Both the position numbers and the translations under genes were made by a program. From Chitinophagales bacterium (GTDB taxonomy: Bacteria > Bacteroidota > Bacteroidia > Chitinophagales > JADIYW01): a stretch of 64,000 nt of DNA. The DNA lies in contig JACJXT010000011.1 in assembly GCA_020636535.1 (NCBI GenBank), forward strand, positions 682,001-746,000, written 5' to 3'. Of the stretch, positions 9,568 to 18,046 are shown in pieces; the stretch's first letter is position 1; the number at the start of each line of letters is the position of its first letter. Under the pieces are notes generated by a model. That model made no database searches and had not been told where the DNA came from. It saw only the letters and a program-made list of their open reading frames with translations.

Positions 9568-9843
9568 TTACTTTGCATAGCTTGCGTTTGGATGTACGCC
9601 CATAATTCCGTCAAAACATTTTGTACACAGTATGCCTAATTCAGAACCTACTTTTACATCTTGATAATCGTGTACTACAATTGTTTTATTCAATTTGAAT
9701 TTTTCTTGTAACTCTGCTATGTTTAAAACAGCATCGAAATAAATCCATTCTCTACAATTTTCTGACCATACTTGTCCTCGATAGACTTCTAAATAGCCAA
9801 TAGATTTTAAATAATCTTCTATAGGTTTTAAATGAATACACAT
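9568..9843 (-). CDS. Conserved-looking small protein with CxxC motif
   Basis: 91 residues, acidic/neutral, no signal peptide. It starts MCIHLKPIEDYLKSIGY, contains WSENCREWIYFDAVLN and ends LCTKCFDGIMGVHP. The C-x2-C near residue 74 and paired Cys/His suggest a metal or redox site, but no family is recognised. Composition and codon use look like a real gene rather than a shadow, and the opposite strand has only a Phe/Tyr-rich short frame. It may be a small soluble cytoplasmic protein. Palindromic repeat copy b is 43 bases upstream. Confidence 0.6.
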   Translation of the reverse strand: MCIHLKPIEDYLKSIGYLEVYRGQVWSENCREWIYFDAVLNIAELQEKFKLNKTIVVHDYQDVKVGSELGILCTKCFDGIMGVHPNASYAK

Positions 9844-9885
9844 AGTTTTTAATTAAAAATAGTTGTATATTATTGTTCTGTTCTC

Positions 9886-9911
9886 GCAGCGTCTCTCGTA
9901 GAGGACGCTGC
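9886..9911. repeat. Palindromic repeat family 1, copy b
   Basis: Perfect 8-base arms GCAGCGTC (9886-9893) and GACGCTGC (9904-9911) around TCTCGTAGAG, whose CTC/GAG can extend the stem. Same orientation as copy a, about 1 kb away. Confidence 0.75.
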
Positions 9912-9957
9912 TTGGAAATAAGTTTTTCTGTTTTATGGTTTTTGATTTTTAGTTAGA

Positions 9958-10896
9958 TTATAAATCCCAACCTTTAATTAAATTATTGAGTGGTTGCCAA
10001 GTAGTAGTTAACAAAGTTTGTCTTCCTTTATCAGCTCCATTAATAGCATCATCTTCTTTATTTCTTGTAAATTCAGCATAGGTTTTGGTATCTAAATCAA
10101 CAAAAATAATAAGCGTAACAGGTTTTGAATTGTAGGTGATACTTGAGAAGCTATGTGTGTAAGATAAAGCAATAGCAAAATCTGCTTTCGTCCAATCAAT
10201 TGGATCAGTATCCATATTTCCATTTGGTTTTTTAATTAAGTCTGTAATTTTATAACCCCAAAATAATCCACCAGAAGAATTTATATTATAATAAAATAAA
10301 TATTCTTGTGTTTTTAAATTAATAAAAAAAGAATTTCTTGTATCGTATGATGAATTATAAGTTTCATAAACTTCAAAATTGCAATTAATAGTACCAGCAT
10401 TTGCCCAATTGCCTATTGCTTGAAAATCATCAAAGAATGTAGTATACTCATATAATTCAGTTACGCCTTCATCATCTTGATAGCTTGGATATAGTTGATT
10501 GGTATTGTCATTATTCATTATTAACCAATCTCCAACATTTGAAATGTTTGTCCAATTTGGAAAATTTCTATCTGCTAAATAAACTTCATTGTTGTGATTA
10601 ATAGATAAGTTGCCATAATTTGCAATGATAGTATTTGCACCAATTGGTCTGCTTTTTACATATTGTAGTTGTATATTATCTGCAGTTGTGCCTACAATAT
10701 TAAACGCTGCTTTCTTTGGATTGTTAGCATCTCTTAAATCATAAAATTCAACATCGCCATCTTTTAACATAGAATTTGATGGTACAATTTTTCCTTTTAA
10801 GTCAACAGTAGTTGTTGTATTTGTAGAATTGTCTTTTCCGCAGGATATTATTAATACTATTAGTAATGCTGCAATAATTTTTGTTGTTGTTTTCAT
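9958..10896 (-). CDS. Putative lipoprotein, HmuY-like candidate
   Basis: 312 residues from the ATG at 10894-10896 (MKTTTKIIAALLIV), which gives a proper lipoprotein signal with lipobox IISC; an in-frame start 33 bases upstream would bury the signal. The body (KGKIVPSNSMLKDGDVEFYDLRDA, DGDVEFYD, TKADFAIALSYTHSFSSITYNSKPVTLIIFVDL) is consistent with a secreted beta-rich protein; the opening FYDLRDANNPKKA and WTKADFAIALSY phrase loosely recall HmuY haem-binding lipoproteins, but this is a guess. Expected at the outer membrane. It is the first gene of a minus-strand cluster of small envelope proteins. Confidence 0.6.
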   Translation of the reverse strand: MKTTTKIIAALLIVLIISCGKDNSTNTTTTVDLKGKIVPSNSMLKDGDVEFYDLRDANNPKKAAFNIVGTTADNIQLQYVKSRPIGANTIIANYGNLSINHNNEVYLADRNFPNWTNISNVGDWLIMNNDNTNQLYPSYQDDEGVTELYEYTTFFDDFQAIGNWANAGTINCNFEVYETYNSSYDTRNSFFINLKTQEYLFYYNINSSGGLFWGYKITDLIKKPNGNMDTDPIDWTKADFAIALSYTHSFSSITYNSKPVTLIIFVDLDTKTYAEFTRNKEDDAINGADKGRQTLLTTTWQPLNNLIKGWDL

Positions 10897-11034
10897 TGTT
10901 ATTGTTTTATGAATACAAAGTTGTAGCAAATAAAAAATGAAGCCAAATGAAAAAATGGCATTTTGTGAGTGATTTTGCTAGATGTACTTGTGTAAGTAAT
11001 TGAATATCTGAATATTAAATACCTTATTGCTAAT

Positions 11035-12483
11035 TTATTTTTTAGAAATATTAGATTCTATTTCTATTTTTAGCCAAGTATAAATCGAAACTAATTTTAT
11101 TTCAGGATCACAATCTGACTCAAAATCTACAATCATTTTTTGTAGTGTTGAAATATCTTTTTCCGACATTCTTTTTTGTAGTAGATTTTTTTGAGATATA
11201 GTGTATAATTTTTTATATAATAAAGCTATTGGTTGATAAAATATCATAATACCTTCTGCATATTTTGGTTGTAGCAAACTGTTGATGATACTTAAAGCAG
11301 TATCGTATTCTTGTAGTAAATAAAAGTAAGCAGATTTAATTACTTTAAGCATATAGTTTTGTGGAAATGGTGCTGAATCTAAATCGTAAGAAATATATTT
11401 TGATAAATTATTGGTATCTTTTAAATATAAATAACATAGTAATCTACTTTGTAGCAACATGTTTTTATAAAGCAAATTGTCTGTAGAAAAATCGTGTTCT
11501 AAAACGCGTAATGCTTCTTTATACATTTTGTTTTTTACCAAATTGGTAACATAGTTTACATAAAAAACAGTTCTGTGTTTGGGAAAATCTTTATCGATAC
11601 TTAGTTTTACTTTACTTAAAATTTCATGAGCTTTAGCAAAATGTCCATTAGCAGAATATTCTTTACCTAATGCCATTTGTATTACTACACTTTGTTCGTT
11701 ATACAAAGTATTTTTTTGAATTATTTTTTCTATGGCAGCAATAGCTTTGTCAAAACTTTCTAACTTTAAATTAAGTTCTGGATAATATGATTTTGCATAA
11801 TTATTATAAAAGACACTTAAATTGTTTTCATTTAGTTTTCCAGTAAAATAGACCTCAATAGGTTGTGTTATATTTTCTTTTTTATGTGCATAGCATAACC
11901 AATTTATTTGTGCAATCGACAAATTCATTCGTGAACAAGCAACAGCATAGTTATCTTTCAATAATGTTTTCCAAGTTTCAATATATTCAGGAAAAGCATC
12001 AATTCGCTTAGCAACATCTGGTGTAATATGATGTAAATTTTGTAGCAGAATTAATTGTGCATCTAAAGCAAAATTGTACGAAGCATATTCATGTTGTTCA
12101 GTAATTAAATTTTCATATTGTTCAGTAATGCCATGTAGATACTTCATTTTATCATAAGCTTGTATCAACAACCAATTGTTGTATGCTTCATTATTTTTTA
12201 CAATGTGTTCATGTTCTTTTTGTATTAAAAATATTTCTAAAGCTTCTTTCAATAAACGAAGTTCATTTCGCCATAAATAATCATTTTTTTCAGAATACGA
12301 CTTGCCAAATAGTTTTTTAAACAAAAGCTCTTTTTGTAGTTGTTCGTCGTTTTTTGCACCAACAATTAATTTAAACAACTTAGTAGTTCGCACTTTTTTT
12401 ATAGTAGAAAAATAACTATTCAATTCTTTCGAATAATTTTCTTCTGTTAATTTAACCAACTCAATTACTGGATGCAAAATCAT
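11035..12483 (-). CDS. Hypothetical helical (TPR-like) protein
   Basis: 482 residues, no signal peptide and no membrane span, strongly alpha-helical throughout. Segments such as AKAHEILSKVKLSIDKDFPK and NKMYKEALRVLEHDF have the spacing of TPR-like helical hairpins, and the N-terminus (ELNSYFSTIKKVRTTKLFKL) is a long amphipathic region. No enzymatic motif is visible. I infer a cytoplasmic scaffold or adaptor, but do not recognise a named family. It sits alone on the minus strand, divergent from the toxin-antitoxin pair. Confidence 0.6.
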   Translation of the reverse strand: MILHPVIELVKLTEENYSKELNSYFSTIKKVRTTKLFKLIVGAKNDEQLQKELLFKKLFGKSYSEKNDYLWRNELRLLKEALEIFLIQKEHEHIVKNNEAYNNWLLIQAYDKMKYLHGITEQYENLITEQHEYASYNFALDAQLILLQNLHHITPDVAKRIDAFPEYIETWKTLLKDNYAVACSRMNLSIAQINWLCYAHKKENITQPIEVYFTGKLNENNLSVFYNNYAKSYYPELNLKLESFDKAIAAIEKIIQKNTLYNEQSVVIQMALGKEYSANGHFAKAHEILSKVKLSIDKDFPKHRTVFYVNYVTNLVKNKMYKEALRVLEHDFSTDNLLYKNMLLQSRLLCYLYLKDTNNLSKYISYDLDSAPFPQNYMLKVIKSAYFYLLQEYDTALSIINSLLQPKYAEGIMIFYQPIALLYKKLYTISQKNLLQKRMSEKDISTLQKMIVDFESDCDPEIKLVSIYTWLKIEIESNISKK

Positions 12484-12551
12484 ATGGTTAAGTTAAATAA
12501 ATCTTTAATTGAGAGTATATTAAATTATGATTGGAGATAAAAACAAAATTC

Positions 12552-12579
12552 AAAAAGTTTCTATATAACTCAACTTTTT
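12552..12579. promoter_or_regulatory. Inverted repeat ahead of toxin-antitoxin promoter
   Basis: Arms AAAAAGTT (12552-12559) and AACTTTTT (12572-12579), 12 bases apart, immediately upstream of the -7 box of the TA operon. A plausible operator for the HTH antitoxin; AT-richness makes chance possible. Confidence 0.35.
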
Positions 12580-12583
12580 TATT

Positions 12584-12591
12584 TATATTTG
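12584..12591 (+). promoter_or_regulatory. Bacteroidota -7 promoter element of the TA operon
   Basis: TATATTTG matches TAnnTTTG and is 27 bases before the toxin ATG. Confidence 0.5.
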
Positions 12592-12618
12592 TATTGAAAG
12601 ATTTAATACGATCATTGA

Positions 12619-12951
12619 ATGAACAAAAATTTTGAAGTAATATTTCTTGAACAGGCACTTGACTTTTTAGAAAACTTAGACTTAAAAACGAGAGAGAAGA
12701 TATATTATAATATTGATAGAGCTAAACTTGGACTTGACCCAAAACTTTTCAAGAAACTTTCTGATAATATTTGGGAATTTAGAACGAAATATAATGGAAT
12801 ACAATATCGACTATTCGCTTTTTGGGACAAAACAAATAATACTGAAACTTTAGTAATTTCTACGCATGGTATTATTAAAAAGGTAGATAAAGTACCTAAA
12901 GTTGATATTGAAAAGGCAGAAAAAATAAGAAACGAATATTTTGAAAGTTAA
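12619..12951 (+). CDS. RelE/ParE-superfamily toxin (phage-derived Gp49/HigB type)
   Basis: 110 residues. The pattern FLENLDLKTREKIYYNI, LWEFRTKYNGIQYRLFAFWD and LVISTHGIIKKVDKVPKVDIEKAEKIRNEY is that of the Gp49-like/HigB branch of the RelE superfamily (known activity: ribosome-dependent mRNA cleavage). The basic residues of the centre (R in EFRTKY, YRLF) and the K-K-x-x-K-x-P tail are family typical. It precedes an HTH antitoxin gene by four bases, the toxin-first order of HigBA modules. A -7 box and an inverted repeat lie upstream. Function as a toxin is by family, not shown. Confidence 0.82.
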   Translation: MNKNFEVIFLEQALDFLENLDLKTREKIYYNIDRAKLGLDPKLFKKLSDNIWEFRTKYNGIQYRLFAFWDKTNNTETLVISTHGIIKKVDKVPKVDIEKAEKIRNEYFES

Positions 12952-12955
12952 ACAT

Positions 12956-13288
12956 ATGGCAACAAAAGATAAACAAATGAACATGATGACTCTTGAAGAA
13001 TTAAAAGATAGAGACCTAGGAAAAATTGGTACTCCAGTACGAGACAAATACGAATTTGACTTAAAAATGGAACTACTTGGAATAATGATAAAATCAGTTC
13101 GAAAAGAAAGAAAGCTCACTCAAGAACAATTAGGAGAATTAGTTGGTGTTCAAAAATCACAAATTTCAAAATTAGAGCGGAATACTAAAAATGTTACTAT
13201 TGAAACAATATTAAAAGTTTTTCAAGCATTAAAAGCCAATGTAAAATTTAGTGTAGAAATGAATAAGGCAGAATTTAAAGTAGCATAA
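12956..13288 (+). CDS. XRE-family helix-turn-helix antitoxin
   Basis: 110 residues from the ATG at 12956, four bases after the toxin stop; an in-frame TTG at 12941 would overlap the toxin and is less likely. The C-terminal two thirds is a Cro/CI-type HTH: LTQEQLGELVGVQKSQISKLE with the recognition helix VQKSQISKLE, followed by the VTIETILKVFQAL helix. The N-terminal half (MTLEELKDRDLGKIGTPVR) is the region that usually wraps the toxin in HigA-type proteins. Expected to neutralise the upstream toxin and repress the operon by binding DNA near the promoter. Confidence 0.82.
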   Translation: MATKDKQMNMMTLEELKDRDLGKIGTPVRDKYEFDLKMELLGIMIKSVRKERKLTQEQLGELVGVQKSQISKLERNTKNVTIETILKVFQALKANVKFSVEMNKAEFKVA

Positions 13289-13353
13289 AAAAGTAATATT
13301 TAATATACTACAGAGATTTTTAATATTCATTACCATATTCTAATTTGCTTGTT

Positions 13354-13361
13354 TATCTTTG
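13354..13361 (+). promoter_or_regulatory. Bacteroidota -7 element abutting gmk start
   Basis: TATCTTTG, exact TAnnTTTG, ends only three bases before the gmk ATG (13365). If transcription begins at the usual distance, the mRNA would be leaderless or nearly so. Confidence 0.55.
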
Positions 13362-13364
13362 CGT

Positions 13365-13937
13365 ATGCAAAAAGTCATCATTCTTTCAGGACCATCAGGA
13401 GTTGGTAAAAATACGCTCGGCGATGCCTTAATGCAACAGTTTCCAAAATTGGCATATTCTGTTTCTGCTACTACAAGACCAATTAGAGATGGTGAAGTAG
13501 ATGGTAAAGATTATCACTTTATTTCTGTAGAAGCGTTTAAGCAAAAAATAGCTCAAGACGAATTTTTAGAATGGCAAGAAGTCTATAAAGACAATTTCTA
13601 TGGTACACTTAAATCAGAGTTAGATAGAATAAATCAACTAAACAAATTTCCACTATTGGTAATTGATGTGTATGGTGCCATCAATATCATGAAAAATTTA
13701 AAATTTAAACCATTGTCTATTTTTATTGATTGTCCGAGTTTGGTAGTCATTAAACAACGCCTAGAAAAAAGAGGCACAGATTCATCAGAAAAAATTGCTA
13801 AGCGACTAGAAAAAGCAAGTCAAGAAATATATGAAAAAAAACATTTTGATATTGCTATCGTCAATGATGATTTAACCATAGCACAACAACAATTGTACAG
13901 TATAGTCAATTATTTTTTAAATTATTGTAGGATATAA
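13365..13937 (+). CDS. gmk: Guanylate kinase
   Basis: Phosphorylates GMP to GDP with ATP in purine nucleotide metabolism. 190 residues, starting MQKVIILSGPSGVGKNTL, with the P-loop GPSGVGK near residue 8 and the GMP-binding segment SATTRPIRDGEVDGKDYHF, the canonical family signature. The ATG at 13365 is chosen over an in-frame TTG at 13359 because the P-loop must be preceded by only a few residues and because the TTG falls in the -7 element. A -7 element lies directly upstream and proB follows six bases after the stop, so gmk and proB are likely co-transcribed. Confidence 0.95.
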   Translation: MQKVIILSGPSGVGKNTLGDALMQQFPKLAYSVSATTRPIRDGEVDGKDYHFISVEAFKQKIAQDEFLEWQEVYKDNFYGTLKSELDRINQLNKFPLLVIDVYGAINIMKNLKFKPLSIFIDCPSLVVIKQRLEKRGTDSSEKIAKRLEKASQEIYEKKHFDIAIVNDDLTIAQQQLYSIVNYFLNYCRI

Positions 13938-13943
13938 TATATT

Positions 13944-14972
13944 ATGAATAAACCTGTTTTAGTTTATAAAATTGGTACTTCTGGTATAACAAATAGTACT
14001 GGCGAAGTTGCTTTAGATGTAATTAATGCTATTGCAGAACAATTATCACATCTAAATAACACATATAATATAGTTATAGTTTCTTCTGGTGCAGTTGGCA
14101 CAGGAAAAAAGTTTCTTACAAACTATAGTGGAAAAATTGAAGAACGAAAAGCTGCTGCTGCAATTGGAAATCCTTTGTTATTGCATGAGTATACTAAAGC
14201 TTTTCAACAATATAATATTGCTATTGCACAGAGTTTATGCGAAAGAGAACATTTTTCTGATAGAAATAAATTTTTACAACTTCGTAGCACTTATCAAGAA
14301 CTTTGGAAAAACAATATCATTCCTATTGCCAACGAAAATGATGTCGTTTCTTCTTTCGAATTAAAATTTTCAGACAATGATGAACTAGCTACTCTCCTAG
14401 CAATAAATTTTAATGCACAAGTACTGCTCATTGCTACAAGTACTGATGGATTGCTAGACAATAATCATCAATTAGTAAAAACCATATACGATTTTGATGA
14501 AACAGTGATGTCATATGTAAAAAAAGTAACTTCATCAAGTGGTTTAGGTGGTATGTTGAGTAAACTAACTTATGCAAGATTGGCAACATTAATGGGAATT
14601 AAAGTACATATTTTCAATGCCAAAGCTCCAAATGCCATTAACGATGCATTAGCAGATAAAATTGGAACGGTTTGTATAGCCAAACCTATTCAAAAAACAG
14701 CCAAGCAAAAGTGGTTGGCAAGTGCAAGTATCATCAATGGAAAAATTATAGTAGATGATGGTGCGAAGAAAGCATTGCTAGAACGAAAAAGTTTATTGGC
14801 TGTTGGTGTTAAAAATATCATTAGTGAATTTAACGCACTAGAAGCTATAGAAATTTTAGATATAGAAAATAATACTATTGCAATTGCACGAGCAAAGACA
14901 GCATCTGAAGAAATAAAAAATCCAACAAAAAATACGATTTTAGCACACGCAGATGATATTGTATTGTTGTAG
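13944..14972 (+). CDS. proB: Glutamate 5-kinase
   Basis: First enzyme of proline synthesis, phosphorylating glutamate to gamma-glutamyl phosphate. 342 residues: amino-acid kinase domain (about 1-250) with KIGTSGITN at the start, IVIVSSGAVGTG, IPIANENDVVS and SSGLGGMLSKL, then a C-terminal PUA domain beginning near KQKWLASAS and containing IVDDGAKKALLERKSLLAVGV. It follows gmk by six bases. proA is not in the window, so the gamma-glutamyl phosphate reductase must be elsewhere. Confidence 0.94.
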   Translation: MNKPVLVYKIGTSGITNSTGEVALDVINAIAEQLSHLNNTYNIVIVSSGAVGTGKKFLTNYSGKIEERKAAAAIGNPLLLHEYTKAFQQYNIAIAQSLCEREHFSDRNKFLQLRSTYQELWKNNIIPIANENDVVSSFELKFSDNDELATLLAINFNAQVLLIATSTDGLLDNNHQLVKTIYDFDETVMSYVKKVTSSSGLGGMLSKLTYARLATLMGIKVHIFNAKAPNAINDALADKIGTVCIAKPIQKTAKQKWLASASIINGKIIVDDGAKKALLERKSLLAVGVKNIISEFNALEAIEILDIENNTIAIARAKTASEEIKNPTKNTILAHADDIVLL

Positions 14973-14985
14973 GACAATTTATTAT

Positions 14986-15031
14986 ACCGTTCGTCATTCA
15001 GAGCGAAATGTAATGAAGCGAAGAATCTCTT
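14986..15031. repeat. MITE-like intergenic repeat, isolated copy
   Basis: The sequence CGTTCGTCATTCAGAGCG followed by AATGAAGCGAAGAATCTCTT belongs to the GTCATxxxGAGxGAAG...GAAGxATCTC family seen twice more around 18047-18127. It lies just after proB. Confidence 0.5.
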
Positions 15032-15169
15032 ATCTGTAGTATTGATAAAATATCTAATGCTTAAACCATAAGTTATAGGAAACAAATTATACATTTTTTT
15101 CAAAACAAAACTCCAAATTTCATATCTTTATAATAGAATTTCAATACAACTAAAAACAGATTAATACCA

Positions 15170-15946
15170 ATGCTATATTCTCATAAAAACACCTATTTAA
15201 AATACTGTTATGTGCTTTTCAGTCTGCTTCTAATAAGTTCTTGTAGTAAAGATATTACCACACATAAGTCTTTTACTTGCGATAGCGAAGCTGCTTATGC
15301 CAATTGTCTAACGCCAAAGTTTTCACCAGAATATTATATTGATCAAGGTGTAAAATATTTCTTAACGATGGAGTCAACTGTTCCAGCCAATGTACAACCA
15401 AATTATTCAGATTTAGTTGTTCGTTGGGAATGGCCACCTTGGTTATTATTAACTGGCTACACTAGAGATGGATTAATTGTTTCTGATATTGTGCTTAAAT
15501 TAAATCCTACAGCTTATGACACTATTGATTGTCAGTTTTTTGACCAACAACCTTTTTGTAGATGTCATGTAATTTTTGATTACAGTGGTGAAAAATGTCC
15601 GATTTATGAAGAGTTTACTTTTAATGACCAAGGTGAAATTACATTTATAGAAGCTTGGTCTGATTATCCTAGTTTAATTCCAATGCAAACTACAGATTAT
15701 TGGGCAGAATCTCCTACTGTTTATAGACTGTCTGCTGTTGTTCCTGGATTAGGCAATAAAACAGGTAAAATAAATCCAAATGTTGCTTGGATGTTAAAAG
15801 CAGCTGAAGCAGATACTAACTTAAGTGATCTTATTCATAGAATTAATGACCCAATAAAAACTTGGTTCGACCAACTTATTGAACATCAAGAAGAACTATC
15901 ACATGGTTGCGAAAAACCAGAAGGTGATATATTTCCTTATAAATAA
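15170..15946 (+). CDS. Putative lipoprotein of unknown function
   Basis: 258 residues with a lipoprotein signal (VLFSLLLISSC, lipobox SSC at about residue 26). The mature part is rich in Trp, Tyr, Pro and paired cysteines (SEAAYANC, FCRCHVIFDYSGEKC), suggesting disulphide bonds and an extracytoplasmic site. It reads as a compact beta/alpha domain with YYIDQGVKYF, WPPWLLLTGYTRDG and a C-terminal helical region ending HGCEKPEGD. I do not recognise a family. It is convergent with the next gene. Confidence 0.6.
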   Translation: MLYSHKNTYLKYCYVLFSLLLISSCSKDITTHKSFTCDSEAAYANCLTPKFSPEYYIDQGVKYFLTMESTVPANVQPNYSDLVVRWEWPPWLLLTGYTRDGLIVSDIVLKLNPTAYDTIDCQFFDQQPFCRCHVIFDYSGEKCPIYEEFTFNDQGEITFIEAWSDYPSLIPMQTTDYWAESPTVYRLSAVVPGLGNKTGKINPNVAWMLKAAEADTNLSDLIHRINDPIKTWFDQLIEHQEELSHGCEKPEGDIFPYK

Positions 15947-15958
15947 AAATATATTTAA

Positions 15959-16903
15959 TTAATAATTAAAGTCTTTGTTTTTTAAAGAATCTAAACCCAC
16001 TGTTGCTCTTCTTTCATTTATAGTTTCTAAATCATCTGGTAATTGTACTGGACTCATAATAAATTTTCCAGTTGCCTTGTCTTTTACAAACTGAGTTCCA
16101 TAGTATTGTACATTATTTACTATTAAAGAATAACGGTCATAATAATAAGCAAAATCTATACTTGAAATTTGATAAGTGGTATATAGTTTTTCAATAGTTG
16201 GATAGTATTTAACAATAGTCTCATCATTAGAATGATGAATGACGCTCCATGCAATATCAGCAATATTACCATAATTTTTAGCTGTAGGAAATCCATATTC
16301 ATCTATAAGCTTTGTAATTTTAGGTAAATATTTGTTGGTTAGTATTGTAGAAATTTTGTCTATTTTATTAATAAATAAAGAATCGATAACAAATGTAGAG
16401 TCAAACATATTGGCTGTAGTTTCCCATGTTGCATTATTTCTATGAAAGCTTTTATTTCTATTTAATTTCAATAAATAATAAGCAAGTTCATAGTTCCCAT
16501 TATCAGATATAGTTTCGTTTATAATAACTTGAGTACTGTCATTAAAGGTATTCTTTAATTTTTTATCTGCTACTTTGTCAAAATCTTCTGCCAAATAAAT
16601 ACCATCATAACCAATATATCTATCTATTAATGCTTGATGTTTATTAATTAAATCTTGTAATAAATCTTTATCTTTTAATTGAATTGCAGAATACATTTGC
16701 AATCTAAAGAAAATGCCTTGCCATACATCATTATAGGTAATTATACTATCTTGATGACTGTTTATTTCATCTATAACTGTTTTATAGTTTTCATTATAAT
16801 AGTTCCATAATACATTATGGTGAAAATCAAAAAAATCGAAATCTTTAGAGTTTACAGTAAAAGTACATATTATAAAAAATAGGTTAATTAAAAATGTTTT
16901 CAT
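15959..16903 (-). CDS. Secreted protein with C-terminal DUF6624-like domain
   Basis: 314 residues from the ATG at 16901-16903 (MKTFLINLFFIICTFTVNS), which gives a signal peptide; an in-frame start 48 bases upstream would add a region without one. The C-terminus contains YGTQFVKDKATGKF and TINERRATVGLDSL, with a helical stretch before it (AKNYGNIADIAWSVIHHSND), matching my memory of the DUF6624 pattern (YGTQF and RRAxxGL). The N-terminal half is unassigned. The protein is probably periplasmic; function unknown. Confidence 0.6.
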   Translation of the reverse strand: MKTFLINLFFIICTFTVNSKDFDFFDFHHNVLWNYYNENYKTVIDEINSHQDSIITYNDVWQGIFFRLQMYSAIQLKDKDLLQDLINKHQALIDRYIGYDGIYLAEDFDKVADKKLKNTFNDSTQVIINETISDNGNYELAYYLLKLNRNKSFHRNNATWETTANMFDSTFVIDSLFINKIDKISTILTNKYLPKITKLIDEYGFPTAKNYGNIADIAWSVIHHSNDETIVKYYPTIEKLYTTYQISSIDFAYYYDRYSLIVNNVQYYGTQFVKDKATGKFIMSPVQLPDDLETINERRATVGLDSLKNKDFNY

Positions 16904-17022
16904 TGTTTCTACTCTATACTTTAAGATATTATAATAACTCAATATAAACAAAAATATTGTATATAATAAGAAAAAAATATAGAGAGGGAATTATTAAGGT
17001 GGTTAATAACTTTAACACTGTT

Positions 17023-17613
17023 TTATAGCATATGCTCTTGTGCTAATTCTTTGCGAACTCTGCTTAAACTTTCTGGTGTAATACCTAAATAACTAGCTAC
17101 CATTGTTTGTGGTACTCGTAATAAAATATCTGGATAGGTTTTTACAAAATCTAAATAACGCTCTTTAGCAGAACTGGCTAATAATTGATAAATTCTTTTT
17201 TGTAAACTATAAATATGTTTATGTAATAGCTGATTACTATATATATTATAAGCTGGATTTTTTTCTATCAATTGATTGATAATATTTTCATCTAACATCA
17301 ACAACTTAGCTTCTTCTATTGCTTGAATATTAGTCATTGCTGGTGCTTTAAAAAACTGACTGCTTCTGTCTGCTACAAACCAATTTTCTGGTGCAAATTG
17401 TATGATGTGTTCTTTGCCTTGTTCATCAATAATAAACTGACGCAACAAACCTTGTTCTACAAAAAAAGAATGCATACATACATTGCCTTGTTGTAGTAAG
17501 AACTCATTTTTCTTTACCAATTTAATGCTACAGTTTTGTAGTAGTTGTTCTACAAACTCGTCGCTAATTTTTACATTAGAAGTTAAGTACGAAGTAAAGT
17601 TGAATCTGTTCAC
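17023..17613 (-). CDS. Crp/Fnr-family transcriptional regulator
   Basis: 196 residues. N-terminal cyclic-nucleotide-binding fold (about residues 25-115: LVKKNEFLLQQGNVCMHSFF, FVEQGLLRQFIIDEQGKEH) and C-terminal helix-turn-helix (VPQTMVASYLGITPESLSRVRKEL). It lacks the FNR cysteine cluster, so it is neither classic FNR nor clearly a cAMP-binding CRP. The only start that keeps the fold is the GTG at 17611-17613 with an in-frame stop 15 bases upstream, so the GTG is the likely start. A 14-base palindrome and direct repeats lie directly upstream. Confidence 0.82.
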   Translation of the reverse strand: MNRFNFTSYLTSNVKISDEFVEQLLQNCSIKLVKKNEFLLQQGNVCMHSFFVEQGLLRQFIIDEQGKEHIIQFAPENWFVADRSSQFFKAPAMTNIQAIEEAKLLMLDENIINQLIEKNPAYNIYSNQLLHKHIYSLQKRIYQLLASSAKERYLDFVKTYPDILLRVPQTMVASYLGITPESLSRVRKELAQEHML

Positions 17614-17635
17614 TAAAGTATAAATATACTAAAGT
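17612..17635. promoter_or_regulatory. Palindrome and direct repeats at the Crp/Fnr-gene start
   Basis: ACTAAAGT occurs at 17612-17619 and 17628-17635 (direct repeat, 16-base pitch), and the centre is the palindrome AGTATA-AA-TATACT (17617-17630). Immediately upstream of the GTG start, so a possible autoregulatory site; alternatively part of the promoter. Confidence 0.35.
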
Positions 17636-17726
17636 TAAATTAATTTTTAGTATTAGTGCTGTTACAAGTTTCCTTATGACTGCACTAAATTAGACTAATT
17701 TTTTCTTGTTTGACTATACATTGATG

Positions 17727-17751
17727 AAATATGTTTAAATAAAACATATTT
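17727..17751. repeat. AT-rich hairpin
   Basis: Perfect 10-base arms AAATATGTTT (17727-17736) and AAACATATTT (17742-17751) around AAATA. Function unknown; possibly a bidirectional terminator or cruciform. Confidence 0.45.
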
Positions 17752-17918
17752 TATCTTATTGTTTTAGTGTATTTGTTGAGTACTAGTTATTATACAGATA
17801 TTATCCTTTATCGATACAAGAGATACTGGAATCTACTTGTTCTGTATTATGTCTATCGACAGGTAAAGACAGTCAAGTTCAGCAAGACAAGTGCTATTCT
17901 ATAATAAAATAGATTAAT

Positions 17919-17952
17919 CATTTTTTCGTTCCTCAAAATTTCGCAAAGACGA
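17919..17952. repeat. 34-base direct repeat, copy 1
   Basis: Identical to 18139-18172. It contains TTTTTTCGTTCCTC and TTTCGCAAAGACGA. A related inverted sequence is at 22290-22319 next to bshC. Confidence 0.7.
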
Positions 17953-17956
17953 TTGT

Positions 17957-17984
17957 AAAAAAAAGGTTGGTAATAAAACCAACC
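17957..17984 (-). terminator. Intrinsic terminator downstream of lysC
   Basis: Arms GGTTGGT (17965-17971) and ACCAACC (17978-17984) with a 6-base loop; on the minus strand the stem is followed by eight T (17957-17964). It lies 345 bases past the lysC stop, in the direction of lysC transcription. Confidence 0.55.
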
Positions 17985-18046
17985 AGTAAATGAAAAATGG
18001 CACAAAACTACATCCTGAATTTATTTCAGGAACTTTTAAATATATT

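Noticed and set aside
14690..15103. Minus-strand open frame of 137 codons
   Set aside because: It is antisense to proB and its composition (Ser/Ala/Phe rich) is that of a shadow frame.
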